Shown here one piece after another: positions 16,490 through 26,000 of a stretch of 64,000 bases of DNA. The position numbers and the translations under genes were made by a program. The stretch is from Stieleria maiorica (GTDB taxonomy: Bacteria > Planctomycetota > Planctomycetia > Pirellulales > Pirellulaceae). Numbering within the stretch: position 1 is the stretch's first letter; the number at the start of each line of letters is the position of its first letter. The stretch covers positions 5,454,402-5,518,401 of the forward strand of contig NZ_CP036264.1 in NCBI RefSeq assembly GCF_008035925.1, given 5' to 3'. Under the pieces are notes generated by a model. It had not been told where the DNA came from, searched no databases, and saw only the letters and a list, made by a program, of their open reading frames with translations.

Positions 16490-16643
16490 GATCGAAAGCT
16501 CGTCGGACGTTGAAAGGCGGCAGCGGTGTGATGGATCCTCTACGATACACCACCAACGGCACAACGTGGCCCTCAATCTCACTCGGATTGACATCGGTGG
16601 GGACGCTTTGCCATCCGTGCGTCAAATCGGTTCGTAGTTTCGA

Positions 16644-18089
16644 ATGCTTGGAAAAATGATGCGAAGTTTCACTGACATCACTGTGCCTTTGACGATCTTC
16701 CTGACGATGCTGGTCCGTTTGCCGTCGCAAGTTTCTGCAGCCACACCGCAGCCGAATTTTTTGGTGATCGTCAGCGATGATCAACGGCCCGACACGATCG
16801 CCGCCTTGGGCAACCCGGTGATCGACACCCCGAACCTGGATCGTCTGGTTCGTGAAGGGATGACATTTGAACGTGCGACGTGCGCGTTTCCGTTGTGCGT
16901 TCCCAGCCGCGCAGAAATCCTGACCGGCGCGACGGCGTTTCGCAACGGCGTCCCCTACGGCGGCGGACGACTGAAGCCCGGACAAACGTTCTGGGCCGAT
17001 GCGTTGCGGAAGGCCGGATACCAGACCTGGTATTCGGGCAAATGGATGAATGACGGCTCACCGAAGACGCGCGGGTACGAAGAAACAAGTGCGTTGTTCA
17101 GCAGCGGCGGTGCGGGGGCACTGGGCCGTGAACCCCGCTACGGACGCTACGGGCGGCTGATCACGGGCTACCGTGGCTGGACCTTCAAAACCGACGACGG
17201 AAAACCGGAACTGGAAAAGGGAATCGGCTTGGTCGGCGAAACGAGCAAGCACATCGCCGACGGCGCGATCGCACTGTTGGAACGCAAATCGGACAAACCC
17301 TTCTTTCTGCACGTCAACTTCACGGCGCCGCATGATCCATTGATCATCCCGCCGGGATACGAAGACAAATACGATCCGGACGAGGTGCCGGTGCCGGCAA
17401 ACCTGTTGCCGGAGCATCCGTTCGACCACGGGAACCTGAGAGGTCGTGATGAACAACTCCTTCCGTGGCCGCGAACCGAATCGGATGTCCGCCGAGAGAT
17501 CGCGGCTTATTATGCGGTCATCGACGACATGGATCATCAGATCGGACGGATCTTGAACACGTTGCGGAAATCCGGCCGCGACGAAAACACGGTGATCATC
17601 TTCACCAGCGACCACGGGTTGGCCTTGGGCAGCCACGGGCTGATGGGCAAACAAAACATGTACGAACACACGATCGGTGTTCCCTTCATCATCGCCGGGC
17701 CGGGGATCCCCCATGGAAAACGTACCGATGCGCAAATCTACTTGCGAGACATATATCCGACGACATGCGAATTGGCGGGTATCGCGATCCCGGATTCAGT
17801 CGACGGGAAGAGTCTTGCGGCAGTTTTGAATGGCACCGCAGACCAAATCTATCCGGCAGTCTATGGCTATTACCATGATGTCCAACGGATGGTCCGCACG
17901 AAGCGTTGGAAGCTGATCCAGTATCCGCGGATTGACGAGGTGCAACTTTTTGACCTGGAGAACGATCCACTGGAGCAACACGACCTTGCATCGTCCAATG
18001 AGCATGCGGCGATCCGAGACAAACTGGCCGATCAGATGCACCGGTGGTTCCAGGAGCAAGGAGCGAAGTTTGCGTCGGCTGCGAATTGA
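16644..18089 (+). CDS. secreted Cys-type sulfatase
   Basis: The 481-residue protein has an N-terminal hydrophobic signal (about residues 12-33). The metal site is Asp-Asp in IVSDDQRPDT, and Cys85-Val-Pro-Ser-Arg89 is the CxPxR formylglycine motif. The second metal site is in FTSDHGLALGSHG. This arrangement (DDQRPD, TSDHG, GKQNMYEHTIGVPF) matches the iduronate-2-sulfatase/choline-sulfatase-like branch, different from the sulfatase at 483-2030. It hydrolyses sulfate esters, probably of polysaccharides. It needs a formylglycine-generating enzyme; the SUMF1-fold protein at 44233 lacks the Cys residues needed for that. Confidence 0.94.
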   Translation: MLGKMMRSFTDITVPLTIFLTMLVRLPSQVSAATPQPNFLVIVSDDQRPDTIAALGNPVIDTPNLDRLVREGMTFERATCAFPLCVPSRAEILTGATAFRNGVPYGGGRLKPGQTFWADALRKAGYQTWYSGKWMNDGSPKTRGYEETSALFSSGGAGALGREPRYGRYGRLITGYRGWTFKTDDGKPELEKGIGLVGETSKHIADGAIALLERKSDKPFFLHVNFTAPHDPLIIPPGYEDKYDPDEVPVPANLLPEHPFDHGNLRGRDEQLLPWPRTESDVRREIAAYYAVIDDMDHQIGRILNTLRKSGRDENTVIIFTSDHGLALGSHGLMGKQNMYEHTIGVPFIIAGPGIPHGKRTDAQIYLRDIYPTTCELAGIAIPDSVDGKSLAAVLNGTADQIYPAVYGYYHDVQRMVRTKRWKLIQYPRIDEVQLFDLENDPLEQHDLASSNEHAAIRDKLADQMHRWFQEQGAKFASAAN

Positions 18090-18221
18090 GAAACGTGATT
18101 GGTTGAGAATCCACGACGCGCAAGGTTGTAGATGGCCGCCAGCCAAAAGCTGGCGACTTTCATCATGGACCTTGGTTCGTTACTGATAAAGTCGGTTTTT
18201 CGCACAAAGGAACAGCAATCC

Positions 18222-19217
18222 ATGACGAAACGATTCAAGGTGGTGATCACCGATCTGATGACCGAACCGCTTGATGCGGAGCGGCTTGTGCTGGGCGAGG
18301 TCGCCGATGTCATTGCGCTCGATGCGAAGAGCGAAGCGGAGTTGGTCGGCCAAATCGAAGACGCCGACGCGGTGATGGTCTATCACTACCTGACGTTTTC
18401 AAAAAGCAGCATCGATCGGTTGTCCTATTGCCGAGTGATCGTACGTCCCGGAGTCGGCTACGACGCGATTGACATCGCTGCCGCACGCGAGCGTGGCATC
18501 CCGGTCTGCAACGTCCCGGACTACGGCAGCGAAGAGGTCGCCGATTCGGCGGTCGCGATGGCGGTTTCACTCGCCCGCGGCACCCACCTGCTCTGCAATC
18601 GATTGCGACGCGGTGTCGGCCCGTGGAACGTCGACCAGGCGAAACCGATTCCACGACTTCGCGGTCGGCGATTTGGCATCGTCGGGTGCGGGCGCATCGG
18701 AACCGCCGCGGCGCTGCGTGCCAAAGCGTTCGGGTTGGAGGTCGCGTTCTTTGATCCGTATCTTCCCGATGGGATCGACAAAGCCCTGGGAATCCGGCGT
18801 GTCGAACGATTGGACGATTTATTGTCATCATCACACATCCTCAGCGTGCACTGCCCGTTGACGGACGAGACACGTGGAATGATCGCGGCATCGGAAATCA
18901 GCCGAATGCCGCAGGGATCGTTTTTGGTCAACACGGCGCGGGGCGGCATTGTCGACACCGTTGCGGTGGTGGACGCTTTGCAGCGAGGCCGCTTGGCCGG
19001 TGCCGGGATCGATGTGTTGGAACAAGAGCCACCGCCGGTAGACAGCCCCGTGCTGGCTGCATGGCGTGATCCGAATCACCCCGCGCACGACCGACTGCTA
19101 CTCAATCCGCACACCGCCTACTACTGCGAGGAGGGCAGCGACGAGTTTCGCACCAAGGGGGCACAAGAAGTCATGAGAGCGTTGTTAGGACAACCGCTTC
19201 GCAACGTGGTGAATTAA
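18222..19217 (+). CDS. D-isomer-specific 2-hydroxyacid dehydrogenase (CtBP-like)
   Basis: The 331-residue form starts at the ATG at 18222, eleven bases after AAAGGA. An upstream in-frame ATG at 18132 lacks a ribosome binding site. The NAD-binding loop is FGIVGCGRIGTAAALRAKAF. The catalytic Arg is in NTARGGIVD, the Glu follows in DVLEQEPP, and the His is in LNPHTAYYCEEGS. These fit the C-terminal-binding-protein branch, which acts on hydroxy/keto acids with NAD(H). It follows the sulfatase by 132 bases on the same strand. The substrate is unknown. Confidence 0.92.
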   Translation: MTKRFKVVITDLMTEPLDAERLVLGEVADVIALDAKSEAELVGQIEDADAVMVYHYLTFSKSSIDRLSYCRVIVRPGVGYDAIDIAAARERGIPVCNVPDYGSEEVADSAVAMAVSLARGTHLLCNRLRRGVGPWNVDQAKPIPRLRGRRFGIVGCGRIGTAAALRAKAFGLEVAFFDPYLPDGIDKALGIRRVERLDDLLSSSHILSVHCPLTDETRGMIAASEISRMPQGSFLVNTARGGIVDTVAVVDALQRGRLAGAGIDVLEQEPPPVDSPVLAAWRDPNHPAHDRLLLNPHTAYYCEEGSDEFRTKGAQEVMRALLGQPLRNVVN

Positions 19218-19348
19218 CGCCTCACTTGAGCGGGTGCAGACTGGATGTTCGTTCCCCCGCATCATTCTGCCATCGCTAAATTCAAATCTCCCCGACACGC
19301 GCCGCTCGCTAACGCTTCCCACTGGCATTTTGCCCCCATCGTCTTGCC

Positions 19349-21712
19349 CTAATCTGATGCCGGTTTCGGCCAATCGAGATGTTTGTGCAAGAAATCGAAC
19401 GTGCCTTTGCCGTTGATCGTGTGGGGGCCGTCGAACCATTCGATCTCGGTCCGGTCGCCGATTTTGAGTCGGGCGGCATACAGATTTCGCACTTTTGCGT
19501 ATTCAAACGCAACCCACTGGTCAGTGCCCACGCCGTCGAAATGCCCCCGTTCGACCATGAAGGGGCGGGGGCAGATCAGCGCCGCCATCTCGGCATAGTT
19601 GAACGTCTCGCCGAGGTTCCACTCAAAGATCTCGTATTCCCCCGTGCCGACATAGCTGAACGGGTGCCGGGTTGAGGCGTTTTTGAGCACCCATTCATTG
19701 AAATCGGCCGAACAGATCGAGAGACAGTAGTCGGTCACGAGTGCGGGAATTCGCATCGCAGACTTTCCACCGTAGCTGAGACCGTAAAACGCGATCCGCT
19801 GGGGATCGACCTGGGGCAGGGTCTGCAGCCAATCGACGATCTGTTGGTGCTGGGGAACGATCACCGAAAACAGCGTCTTGCCCAGCGGGTTGGCTTTGCG
19901 TTGAAGCGTTCGAAAACGGTCTTTGAACAGGTACGGATTCTGCGGGGCAAAAACGATGAAGCCGCGCCGAGCGAGGTTGGCGGCAAAGTCGTGGTAGGCG
20001 CGATGGTCGCCGAGGAAGGTATCGGTGGGGCGACCCTCCAGACCGTGCTGGCAGACGACGACCGGACGTTTTTCCTCGGGCTTCAGGTTGTCCGGCAGAA
20101 GCAGCACTCCGTAGGCGATCACATCGTCAAAAACATCCAGCACCACTTCGTATCCGGTCCAGCCGGGTTGGCGATAGGTTTTACGGACACGGGCATTGGG
20201 CGGCAGTAGCGGATCGTCGAAGTGGCCGATGACGGAGTGACGAAAAAAGTTGCGATAGTGCTGCGATGACCGGACGTAGCTCTCCACAGAACTCGTGTCC
20301 AGGTCGTTCATGAATTCCTTGCGGACGAAAGGCGATTCGCGTAACAACAGTTGATTATGTCGATCAAGTCGTTCCACCAGACGTGTTTGCATCGACGCCT
20401 CATCAACCAACTGTGTCACCTTGAGATCGCTTGGCGGCACTCCGGCAGACGCGCGACCGGTCAGCGATTCGACAAAGCGGTCCGTCGTTTCCTGGTCACA
20501 TGGTGCGTCACGCAATGTTGTTTCTTCGACGTTCCAATGATCGTTTTCGATCCAAAGCCGCGCGAACTGGCGTGCGCGTTCGACTTCTTGCTGGCCTTCG
20601 CTGAAGGGAATGGACGCGATCACCCCGGGAGCACCACTACCACTGCCGTCAAAAGTCCGTTCGGCGATGCGGGCATGATTGACCAACACTTTGCGGGGCG
20701 CGATCAACGTCAGCATTTCCGCATTGCCAAATTCATCGAGCAGGCCAAAGACATTCCGATCGATCGGCTCGGTCCAAACCGATTCGCTTTTGCCGATGCA
20801 GCCGGCGACACAGACCGCATCGATACGCTGGTCGAGCGCGGCGGTTGCCAGGGCAATGCGTCCGCCGTCGCCGGCGCCGATCACCCCGATCGGCAACGCG
20901 GAATCGAAGCCATCGATCGCCGCCCGCACCGTCTGGACTTCATAGCCGACCGGATGGCGACCGAGTTCAAACGCCGCGCGATAGATGTACTCTCGGTTGG
21001 TCAGTTTGGCGCGGCCTCGTGGATTGATTTCGCGATTGATCAACATGGGAACGAGAACACGACAGTTTTGTTCGGCCAACCGTCGGGCGAATTGCAAGTC
21101 GCGGCCGATCCCCTCGGATACGCCACTGATTTGCGAGGGTGTTCGGTCGCAATCCGGGATCGCGATCACATTGGCGGTCACCGCGGCGGGCTCCACTGGT
21201 TCCAGCAATAGCCCTTCGCCGTAGACGGAAACGATCGAGCGGCCCGGATCGGGATCTTCCAGAACGGGCCATCGGACGCAATGCACTCGATAACCTGACG
21301 GCGCGCGAACGTCGGCGGCTGCGACGACAAAACGGCGTTCGATGTCGACCGGCGACACGCGGTCATCATGGGCGCCGAGGATTCGGGCCAAGCGTTCGCG
21401 GTTGGGCTGAACCGACTGGGAATAGGTCAGTTCGGATTCAAAGTTGCGGTTCCAATGCCGCAAGCGTCTCGCGGCGGACTGGTCGATTTTGCGGAGCAAG
21501 TACCGATCGACGCCGTCGACCATCCGTGATGCGAGATCACCATCAATTTCAAGCGGCGACGCAGCGGGAAAGACTCCACGTGGCTCAAGGTCCGAGGACT
21601 CTTGAGCAACCCCCATCGGGCCGCTGACTGTCGCCCCAAAGATCACGATCAGGAACGTGACACAACGCAGTCGAACGGATCGGACTGATGAAATTGGACG
21701 GAGACAAGCCAT
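19349..21712 (-). CDS. secreted protein with two tandem alpha/beta-hydrolase domains
   Basis: The 787-residue form starts at the ATG at 21712; the upstream extension is unsupported. A hydrophobic signal segment lies at about residues 18-35. The second half (about 480-780) is a normal dienelactone-hydrolase/acetyl-xylan-esterase-like domain with nucleophile elbow GLSYGG (Ser646), VVCQHGLEG as the oxyanion strand and a late GPHTING supplying His. The first half (about 80-400) has the same layout, but its elbow reads GAGDGG with Asp282 where Ser is expected, so it is probably inactive or modified. The family cleaves esters, often on plant or algal polymers. Substrate is unknown. Confidence 0.85.
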   Translation of the reverse strand: MACLRPISSVRSVRLRCVTFLIVIFGATVSGPMGVAQESSDLEPRGVFPAASPLEIDGDLASRMVDGVDRYLLRKIDQSAARRLRHWNRNFESELTYSQSVQPNRERLARILGAHDDRVSPVDIERRFVVAAADVRAPSGYRVHCVRWPVLEDPDPGRSIVSVYGEGLLLEPVEPAAVTANVIAIPDCDRTPSQISGVSEGIGRDLQFARRLAEQNCRVLVPMLINREINPRGRAKLTNREYIYRAAFELGRHPVGYEVQTVRAAIDGFDSALPIGVIGAGDGGRIALATAALDQRIDAVCVAGCIGKSESVWTEPIDRNVFGLLDEFGNAEMLTLIAPRKVLVNHARIAERTFDGSGSGAPGVIASIPFSEGQQEVERARQFARLWIENDHWNVEETTLRDAPCDQETTDRFVESLTGRASAGVPPSDLKVTQLVDEASMQTRLVERLDRHNQLLLRESPFVRKEFMNDLDTSSVESYVRSSQHYRNFFRHSVIGHFDDPLLPPNARVRKTYRQPGWTGYEVVLDVFDDVIAYGVLLLPDNLKPEEKRPVVVCQHGLEGRPTDTFLGDHRAYHDFAANLARRGFIVFAPQNPYLFKDRFRTLQRKANPLGKTLFSVIVPQHQQIVDWLQTLPQVDPQRIAFYGLSYGGKSAMRIPALVTDYCLSICSADFNEWVLKNASTRHPFSYVGTGEYEIFEWNLGETFNYAEMAALICPRPFMVERGHFDGVGTDQWVAFEYAKVRNLYAARLKIGDRTEIEWFDGPHTINGKGTFDFLHKHLDWPKPASD

Positions 21713-21943
21713 GTGCAAAGCCGGGCGGGGAGGGTCGGTCGAGCGGTTTTGGGGACCGGGAAGGGAGCTGCTGACGCACAAAGCGACGGCACAAACGCTG
21801 ATGGATTGGGCATTTGCTCATCAGCGACATCATCTATCCGATCCCATTGACACGTTAGAGTGTACTCTCCACCGGGCGGCACCGTAGTTGCTGGCGGTGA
21901 GACGGTCTCTCCCCCCAAATTTCCACCAACACCGATTCAGAAA

Positions 21944-22576
21944 ATGCACAAATACGTGATCATGGGCGTTCAAGGATGTGGCAAGGGAACGCAGGCGGCC
22001 AAACTGGTCGAGACGTTTGATTTGGTGCACATCAGTGTCGGGGACATTTTTCGCTGGCACATCAAGAATCACACCAAGCTGGGCGCCCAAGTCAAGCGGA
22101 TCGTCGCATCGGGCAACCTGGTCGGCGACGACGTGGTGGAAGGCATCGTGCATCGGCGGTTGGACGAACACGACTGGAATTACGGATTCATCCTGGACGG
22201 ATTTCCCCGCAGCGAGTCGCAAGCGTTGTTCTTCTTGGAGACCTATGACATCGACGCGGTGATCCACATCGAGGTGCCCGATGAAGTTGTCCGCCAACGC
22301 GTCTTGTCGCGGCGATTGTGCAGCGGATGTGGGCTGGACTACAACCTGATCTCACACCGTCCGGAGGTCGAAGACGTCTGTGACGTGTGCGGAAGCCCGT
22401 TGCGATCGCGTCCCGACGACACCGAAGAAGCGCTGGCGGGGCGGTTAAAGGATTACCACTCGAAAACCAAGCCGGTGCTAAGCCTGTTTGAGCGCAAGGA
22501 GTTGGTGCTAAACATCGACGGGACCGCATCACCCGATGCGATCCATCTAGAAATCCGCAAAAAACTGGGGCGTTGA
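21944..22576 (+). CDS. adk: adenylate kinase family nucleotide kinase
   Basis: The 210-residue form starts at the ATG at 21944 (MHKYVIMGVQGCGKGTQ). The P-loop GVQGCGKGTQ (residues 8-17) departs from the usual GPPGSGKGTQ. The NMP region is VHISVGDIFRWHIKN and the core reads GFILDGFPRSESQA. The LID carries a four-Cys zinc site (CSGC, then CDVCG), as in Gram-positive-type enzymes. It catalyses ATP + AMP to 2 ADP, or a related phosphoryl transfer. Several planctomycetes have more than one adk-like gene, so this may not be the sole housekeeping copy; gene context (no secY or ribosomal genes nearby) supports that caution. Confidence 0.85.
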   Translation: MHKYVIMGVQGCGKGTQAAKLVETFDLVHISVGDIFRWHIKNHTKLGAQVKRIVASGNLVGDDVVEGIVHRRLDEHDWNYGFILDGFPRSESQALFFLETYDIDAVIHIEVPDEVVRQRVLSRRLCSGCGLDYNLISHRPEVEDVCDVCGSPLRSRPDDTEEALAGRLKDYHSKTKPVLSLFERKELVLNIDGTASPDAIHLEIRKKLGR

Positions 22577-22606
22577 GCGGTGCAGAACGGACGCAACGGC
22601 TGCGAT

Positions 22607-24328
22607 CTACAACGGCTCGACCGTGACGCGGTGGAAACAGTAGGCACAATCATAGGTCCCCAAGAATAGTGATCGATCGTTGGGCGTTTTCCAGTAGTCC
22701 GACAAAGACAATTGATCCGCCGATCCCTTCCAATCGATCACCAATCTCCCATCGACGGTGACCGTCACACCCGATTCGTGAACGGTCGCGACGATCTGTG
22801 AGAGACGGTTTTGTTTGAAGAGGTTACCGACAAAGGTCGTGTCATTGCCGACGTTTTTTCCGTCAACATTCTCCAGTGCCGTCGACGCGTCGCGTCCCGA
22901 CGTGTGGTTGACGAGCACAACGAACCGTCGGTCCCCTTTGCGCAACCCCAGCAACAGACCATTCGGAACGTCCAAAGGCTCTGCGACGACGGTGATCCGG
23001 TAGTGTGGTGGAGGCGTGTAGGGGAGTTCCAACCGCACACCGTATTGCTTATTGGATTGAATTGTTTGCTGCTGGTGGGACCATTTTCCGGTTTTAAAGC
23101 AGCGGTCCAACTCGAGTCCATCCAGCAGGTCAAGCTCTTCGCCCGGCGGATCTGCAATCACAGCCGGACCGAGCATCGTGGGTTTGGCCAAGTCCGACTT
23201 GAATTCGATCGGTTGGGGTGGCGAATTGTCGGCGTCGCGGACTTGAAAGTAGCCCCAAAGCTGCTCGCGACCGCCCTCGGTTTCGATGTCCACGCGATAG
23301 CTGACCGGGGTCGGGCGATCGAAAACACCGAGTTCGATCGGGTCGGCTTCGCCAGCGTCCGTCGAAGTGTCGACATCGATCCAGGGACCATCGATTGCAG
23401 TTTGAAAACGGGCACGCAGGGATTTCACAATCGCGGCGTCGGGAACATCCAGCTTGAGCATTGCCATTTGTCCCGGCTGGGGCTGAGGCGGAGAGGGACG
23501 GGCGCGGAATTGTGTGAACAATTCGATTTGCGGATCTTGTTTTGGTTCGGTCGGTTTCCACCCGAGACGTTTTTTCTGGTCGTCGTCGATCCAAGATTCA
23601 TTGATCCAGCCGTGGTACTGCGCCCTGCTCATGACCGATCGGTTGCCCGGTTCGGGGTGCGGCAGCCCGACCGTGTGTCCGAGTCCTTCGTGATAGATCA
23701 CGCAATCCGAACCGCGATAGGGCACACGCCATCCGTCGGCACTGACCAATCCCCACCCGATGCCTCGATCGGCCAGGTAGGTCGCCCTTGCGCCGCCGAG
23801 TGCCGACCCCGGAAAATGATTTCCTCCGGTCAAGATCCCTTCGAACTCGGCCCGACCGTCTTTCCACGCGAGGCGATAGAAATCGTCCAACGGTCGATGG
23901 TTGATATCGCTCAAAGCCAACACGATCGGGAACCCATCGTCGCTGGCCGATCCCAATTCCATCCGCTGGTCGATCTCCGAAAGTGTTTTGAAAAAAATCG
24001 CATTGGCATCGCCGCGACGCAACTCCGACGTGGTCCACTTGGAGACCATCGGAGTCGGATGGACGGTCACGTCCAAGCGACTTTGTCCTTGAAACTCTCG
24101 CTGGTGAAACCGCTGAATCCGCGTGCAGTAGTAATCCACGCGGTCCCGCCAATCGACCAGCGGGTTTCGATCGGCGGGGACGAAGTAGACGACCGTCAGC
24201 TTGATGATGGAGGTGTCATGTTTTCCGTCCCAGGTCGTGGTTTGGCCCTGGGAGCACGATGACAGCAGCGGGTTGGTCCACAGTGCGAAGCCGACCAGCA
24301 GCATCACGATCGACCGGAAACGGGACAT
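22607..24328 (-). CDS. secreted metallopeptidase-like protein with HExxxHxxGxxH motif
   Basis: The 573-residue form starts at the ATG at 24328. This ATG overlaps the upstream stop as TGATG, so translation is probably coupled to the PQQ-protein. A hydrophobic signal segment covers about residues 5-25. The sequence YHEGLGHTVGLPHPE places His213-Glu214, His218 and His224 as likely zinc ligands. It is one residue longer than the metzincin HExxHxxGxxH and resembles the HExxxH form known from M49 dipeptidyl-peptidase III. The C-terminal half (about 380-570) reads like the concanavalin/LamG-like domain of many planctomycete secreted proteins (GKWSHQQQ, LPYTPPPHYRITV, VTVDGRLVIDWKG). Proteolysis is inferred only. 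Confidence 0.75.
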   Translation of the reverse strand: MSRFRSIVMLLVGFALWTNPLLSSCSQGQTTTWDGKHDTSIIKLTVVYFVPADRNPLVDWRDRVDYYCTRIQRFHQREFQGQSRLDVTVHPTPMVSKWTTSELRRGDANAIFFKTLSEIDQRMELGSASDDGFPIVLALSDINHRPLDDFYRLAWKDGRAEFEGILTGGNHFPGSALGGARATYLADRGIGWGLVSADGWRVPYRGSDCVIYHEGLGHTVGLPHPEPGNRSVMSRAQYHGWINESWIDDDQKKRLGWKPTEPKQDPQIELFTQFRARPSPPQPQPGQMAMLKLDVPDAAIVKSLRARFQTAIDGPWIDVDTSTDAGEADPIELGVFDRPTPVSYRVDIETEGGREQLWGYFQVRDADNSPPQPIEFKSDLAKPTMLGPAVIADPPGEELDLLDGLELDRCFKTGKWSHQQQTIQSNKQYGVRLELPYTPPPHYRITVVAEPLDVPNGLLLGLRKGDRRFVVLVNHTSGRDASTALENVDGKNVGNDTTFVGNLFKQNRLSQIVATVHESGVTVTVDGRLVIDWKGSADQLSLSDYWKTPNDRSLFLGTYDCAYCFHRVTVEPL

Positions 24329-25578
24329 CAAGGATTTCCAATACAATACAAATGCTCACGGGTTCGGAGATACAGTTTTCCGTCGGAGATTGCCGGTGAC
24401 GCGAACACCGATTCACCGAGGGAGTTTTCTGCGACGACCACGGGCTCTCGTGATGCTTTCATCACGATCGTTTCGCCGTCATCGGTGGTAAAGTAGACCA
24501 AGCCGCCGGCGGTCACCAGCGAGGCGCTGAAGTGGCGTCCCAAACGCTCGCGCCACAGTCGCTCGCCCGACTCCGTGTCGAAACAATGGGCGATGCCGCG
24601 GTCGTCGGCGATGAATAGCAATCCGCCGGTGACCACGGGCGACGGGACATAGCTCTGCGCCGCGGTCACGTGCCAGTTGACGTGGGTGTCGGTGACATCA
24701 CCGACGCCGCCGGGACGAATCGACATCACGTGGTAGGTCGGAAAGCCGGCCGTCAGGTAGAAGTTTTGATCGTCATAGACCATCGACGCGACGAATTGCT
24801 CGGTCGGACCTTCGATCCACCAAAGTCGCCGGCCGCTGCGTGGGTCGAATCCGGCGACACGTTTGCTGCCGGTCATGACCGCCTGCATTTGGCCGTCGAT
24901 TTCACGCAACAGCGGCGTGACGTAGCTTCGTGTCTGATGCACGCGCGGGGTTTTCCAGACCAGATCGCCCGTCGTTTTGTCGAGTGCTGCCAGATACGAT
25001 TCACCGTCGTGATCTCCGTTGACCAGCAGCAAGTTTTCAAAAAGGACCGGGCTGGTGCAATAGCCGTGAATGCTGGAGAACGCTCCGACGGTGACCAACC
25101 ACTGTTGATTTCCCCGGTGATCGTAGCTGGCAACGACCATCTCGCCCGGTTCGCCGCGTTTGCCGCTGGTATCATCGGTTTGAAAGAACGTGACGTAGAC
25201 GTGGTCAGCGTCGGCCGCGGGGGTTCCCGACGCGTGGCTATTCAATTTGTGCATGCCCTCCAGCGGCGCCGCGATCACCTCGCGCGTCCACTTGGGGGTG
25301 CCGTTGGCACGATCCAGGCAATGCAGCAAGCGAGCTTGCGTGGTCTGGTCGCAGGACGTCAGGAAAATTGAATCGCCGACGAGGACGGGCGAGGAATATC
25401 CCGCCCCGGCGATGGGCGTTTTCCACCGAATATTCTTTCCGCTGGCGGCGTCCCACTCGGTCGGAACGTCGGTTTCGTGACTGGTTCCATCACCGCGTGG
25501 GCCGCGCCACCCCGGCCAGTCTTCGGCGTGACAGATGGCACCGACGACAAGCATGGTGAAAAGTAATCCGACTCTCAT
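24328..25578 (-). CDS. PQQ-like beta-propeller repeat protein, exported
   Basis: The 416-residue protein has a clear signal peptide (MRVGLLFTMLVVGAICHA). It begins with the planctomycete signature DWPGWRGPRGDG. Blades follow with alternating FLTSCD, LHCLDRANGTPKWTREV, VASYDHRGNQQWLV, LAALDKTTGDLVWKT, AGFDPRSGRRLWWIEG and AHCFDTESGERLWRE. These are PQQ/BamB-type WD-like repeats. Such propellers act as exported scaffolds, or as dehydrogenases when PQQ is bound; no catalytic residues are evident here. It is the first gene of a coupled pair with the metallopeptidase-like gene. Confidence 0.92.
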   Translation of the reverse strand: MRVGLLFTMLVVGAICHAEDWPGWRGPRGDGTSHETDVPTEWDAASGKNIRWKTPIAGAGYSSPVLVGDSIFLTSCDQTTQARLLHCLDRANGTPKWTREVIAAPLEGMHKLNSHASGTPAADADHVYVTFFQTDDTSGKRGEPGEMVVASYDHRGNQQWLVTVGAFSSIHGYCTSPVLFENLLLVNGDHDGESYLAALDKTTGDLVWKTPRVHQTRSYVTPLLREIDGQMQAVMTGSKRVAGFDPRSGRRLWWIEGPTEQFVASMVYDDQNFYLTAGFPTYHVMSIRPGGVGDVTDTHVNWHVTAAQSYVPSPVVTGGLLFIADDRGIAHCFDTESGERLWRERLGRHFSASLVTAGGLVYFTTDDGETIVMKASREPVVVAENSLGESVFASPAISDGKLYLRTREHLYCIGNP

Positions 25579-26000
25579 TTTGCGGTCCTTGAACGAATTC
25601 GTTTGCCCTCACGCGGCGATCCGCTGGGTCGGCAAAGTATATTCGAATCGCAGAACGCCGGTCACATGGCCGTGCCGGACCAAGCGCCGCTGCAAGAAAG
25701 AGATATCGAGTTCGGCGCTATAGGTAGGTCAGGCTGTGAATGACAAGCGTTGGCATGCACAGCATGCCCTCCTAGGCGAGGCTTTGTCCCTCAACACGTA
25801 GCGGAAGCCGCCAAGGCTTTCGACTTCGCAGCAGTCCACAGGGGAAACGCCGAAATTCTTGGCGAATTCCGCTACCACGTACGACGCTTGCCGCGTTGAG
25901 GGACAAGGTCTAAGCGTCTGTGGATTGACTAGCCCGCGGCGTGAGCAAGTGGCGCAGCAGATTCACTCGCTTGCGTTTCGGGCTTGCAGGAGCTGCCAAT
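25579..26000. other. intergenic region with nested inverted repeats
   Basis: This lies between the PQQ gene (transcribed away) and the 3' end of the ParA gene. It contains the repeat at 25781-25907 and a short palindrome GGCATGCACAGCATGCC (about 25753-25769). No gene is supported. Confidence 0.6.
25781..25907. repeat. nested inverted repeat (TTGTCCCTCAAC / GTTGAGGGACAA)
   Basis: The outer arms are TTGTCCCTCAAC (25784-25795) and GTTGAGGGACAA (25895-25906). Inside them CACGTAGCGGAA pairs imperfectly with TTCCGCTACCACG, and GCCGCCAAGGC faces TTCTTGGCGAA. The whole could form one cruciform of about 125 bases. It is recalled as a frequent planctomycete intergenic sequence. Confidence 0.7.

Noticed and set aside
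22811..24262. 483-codon plus-strand frame opposite the metallopeptidase-like gene
   Set aside because: No domain or signal, composition of a reverse-complement shadow; the minus strand has a signal, an HE motif and coupling to its neighbour.
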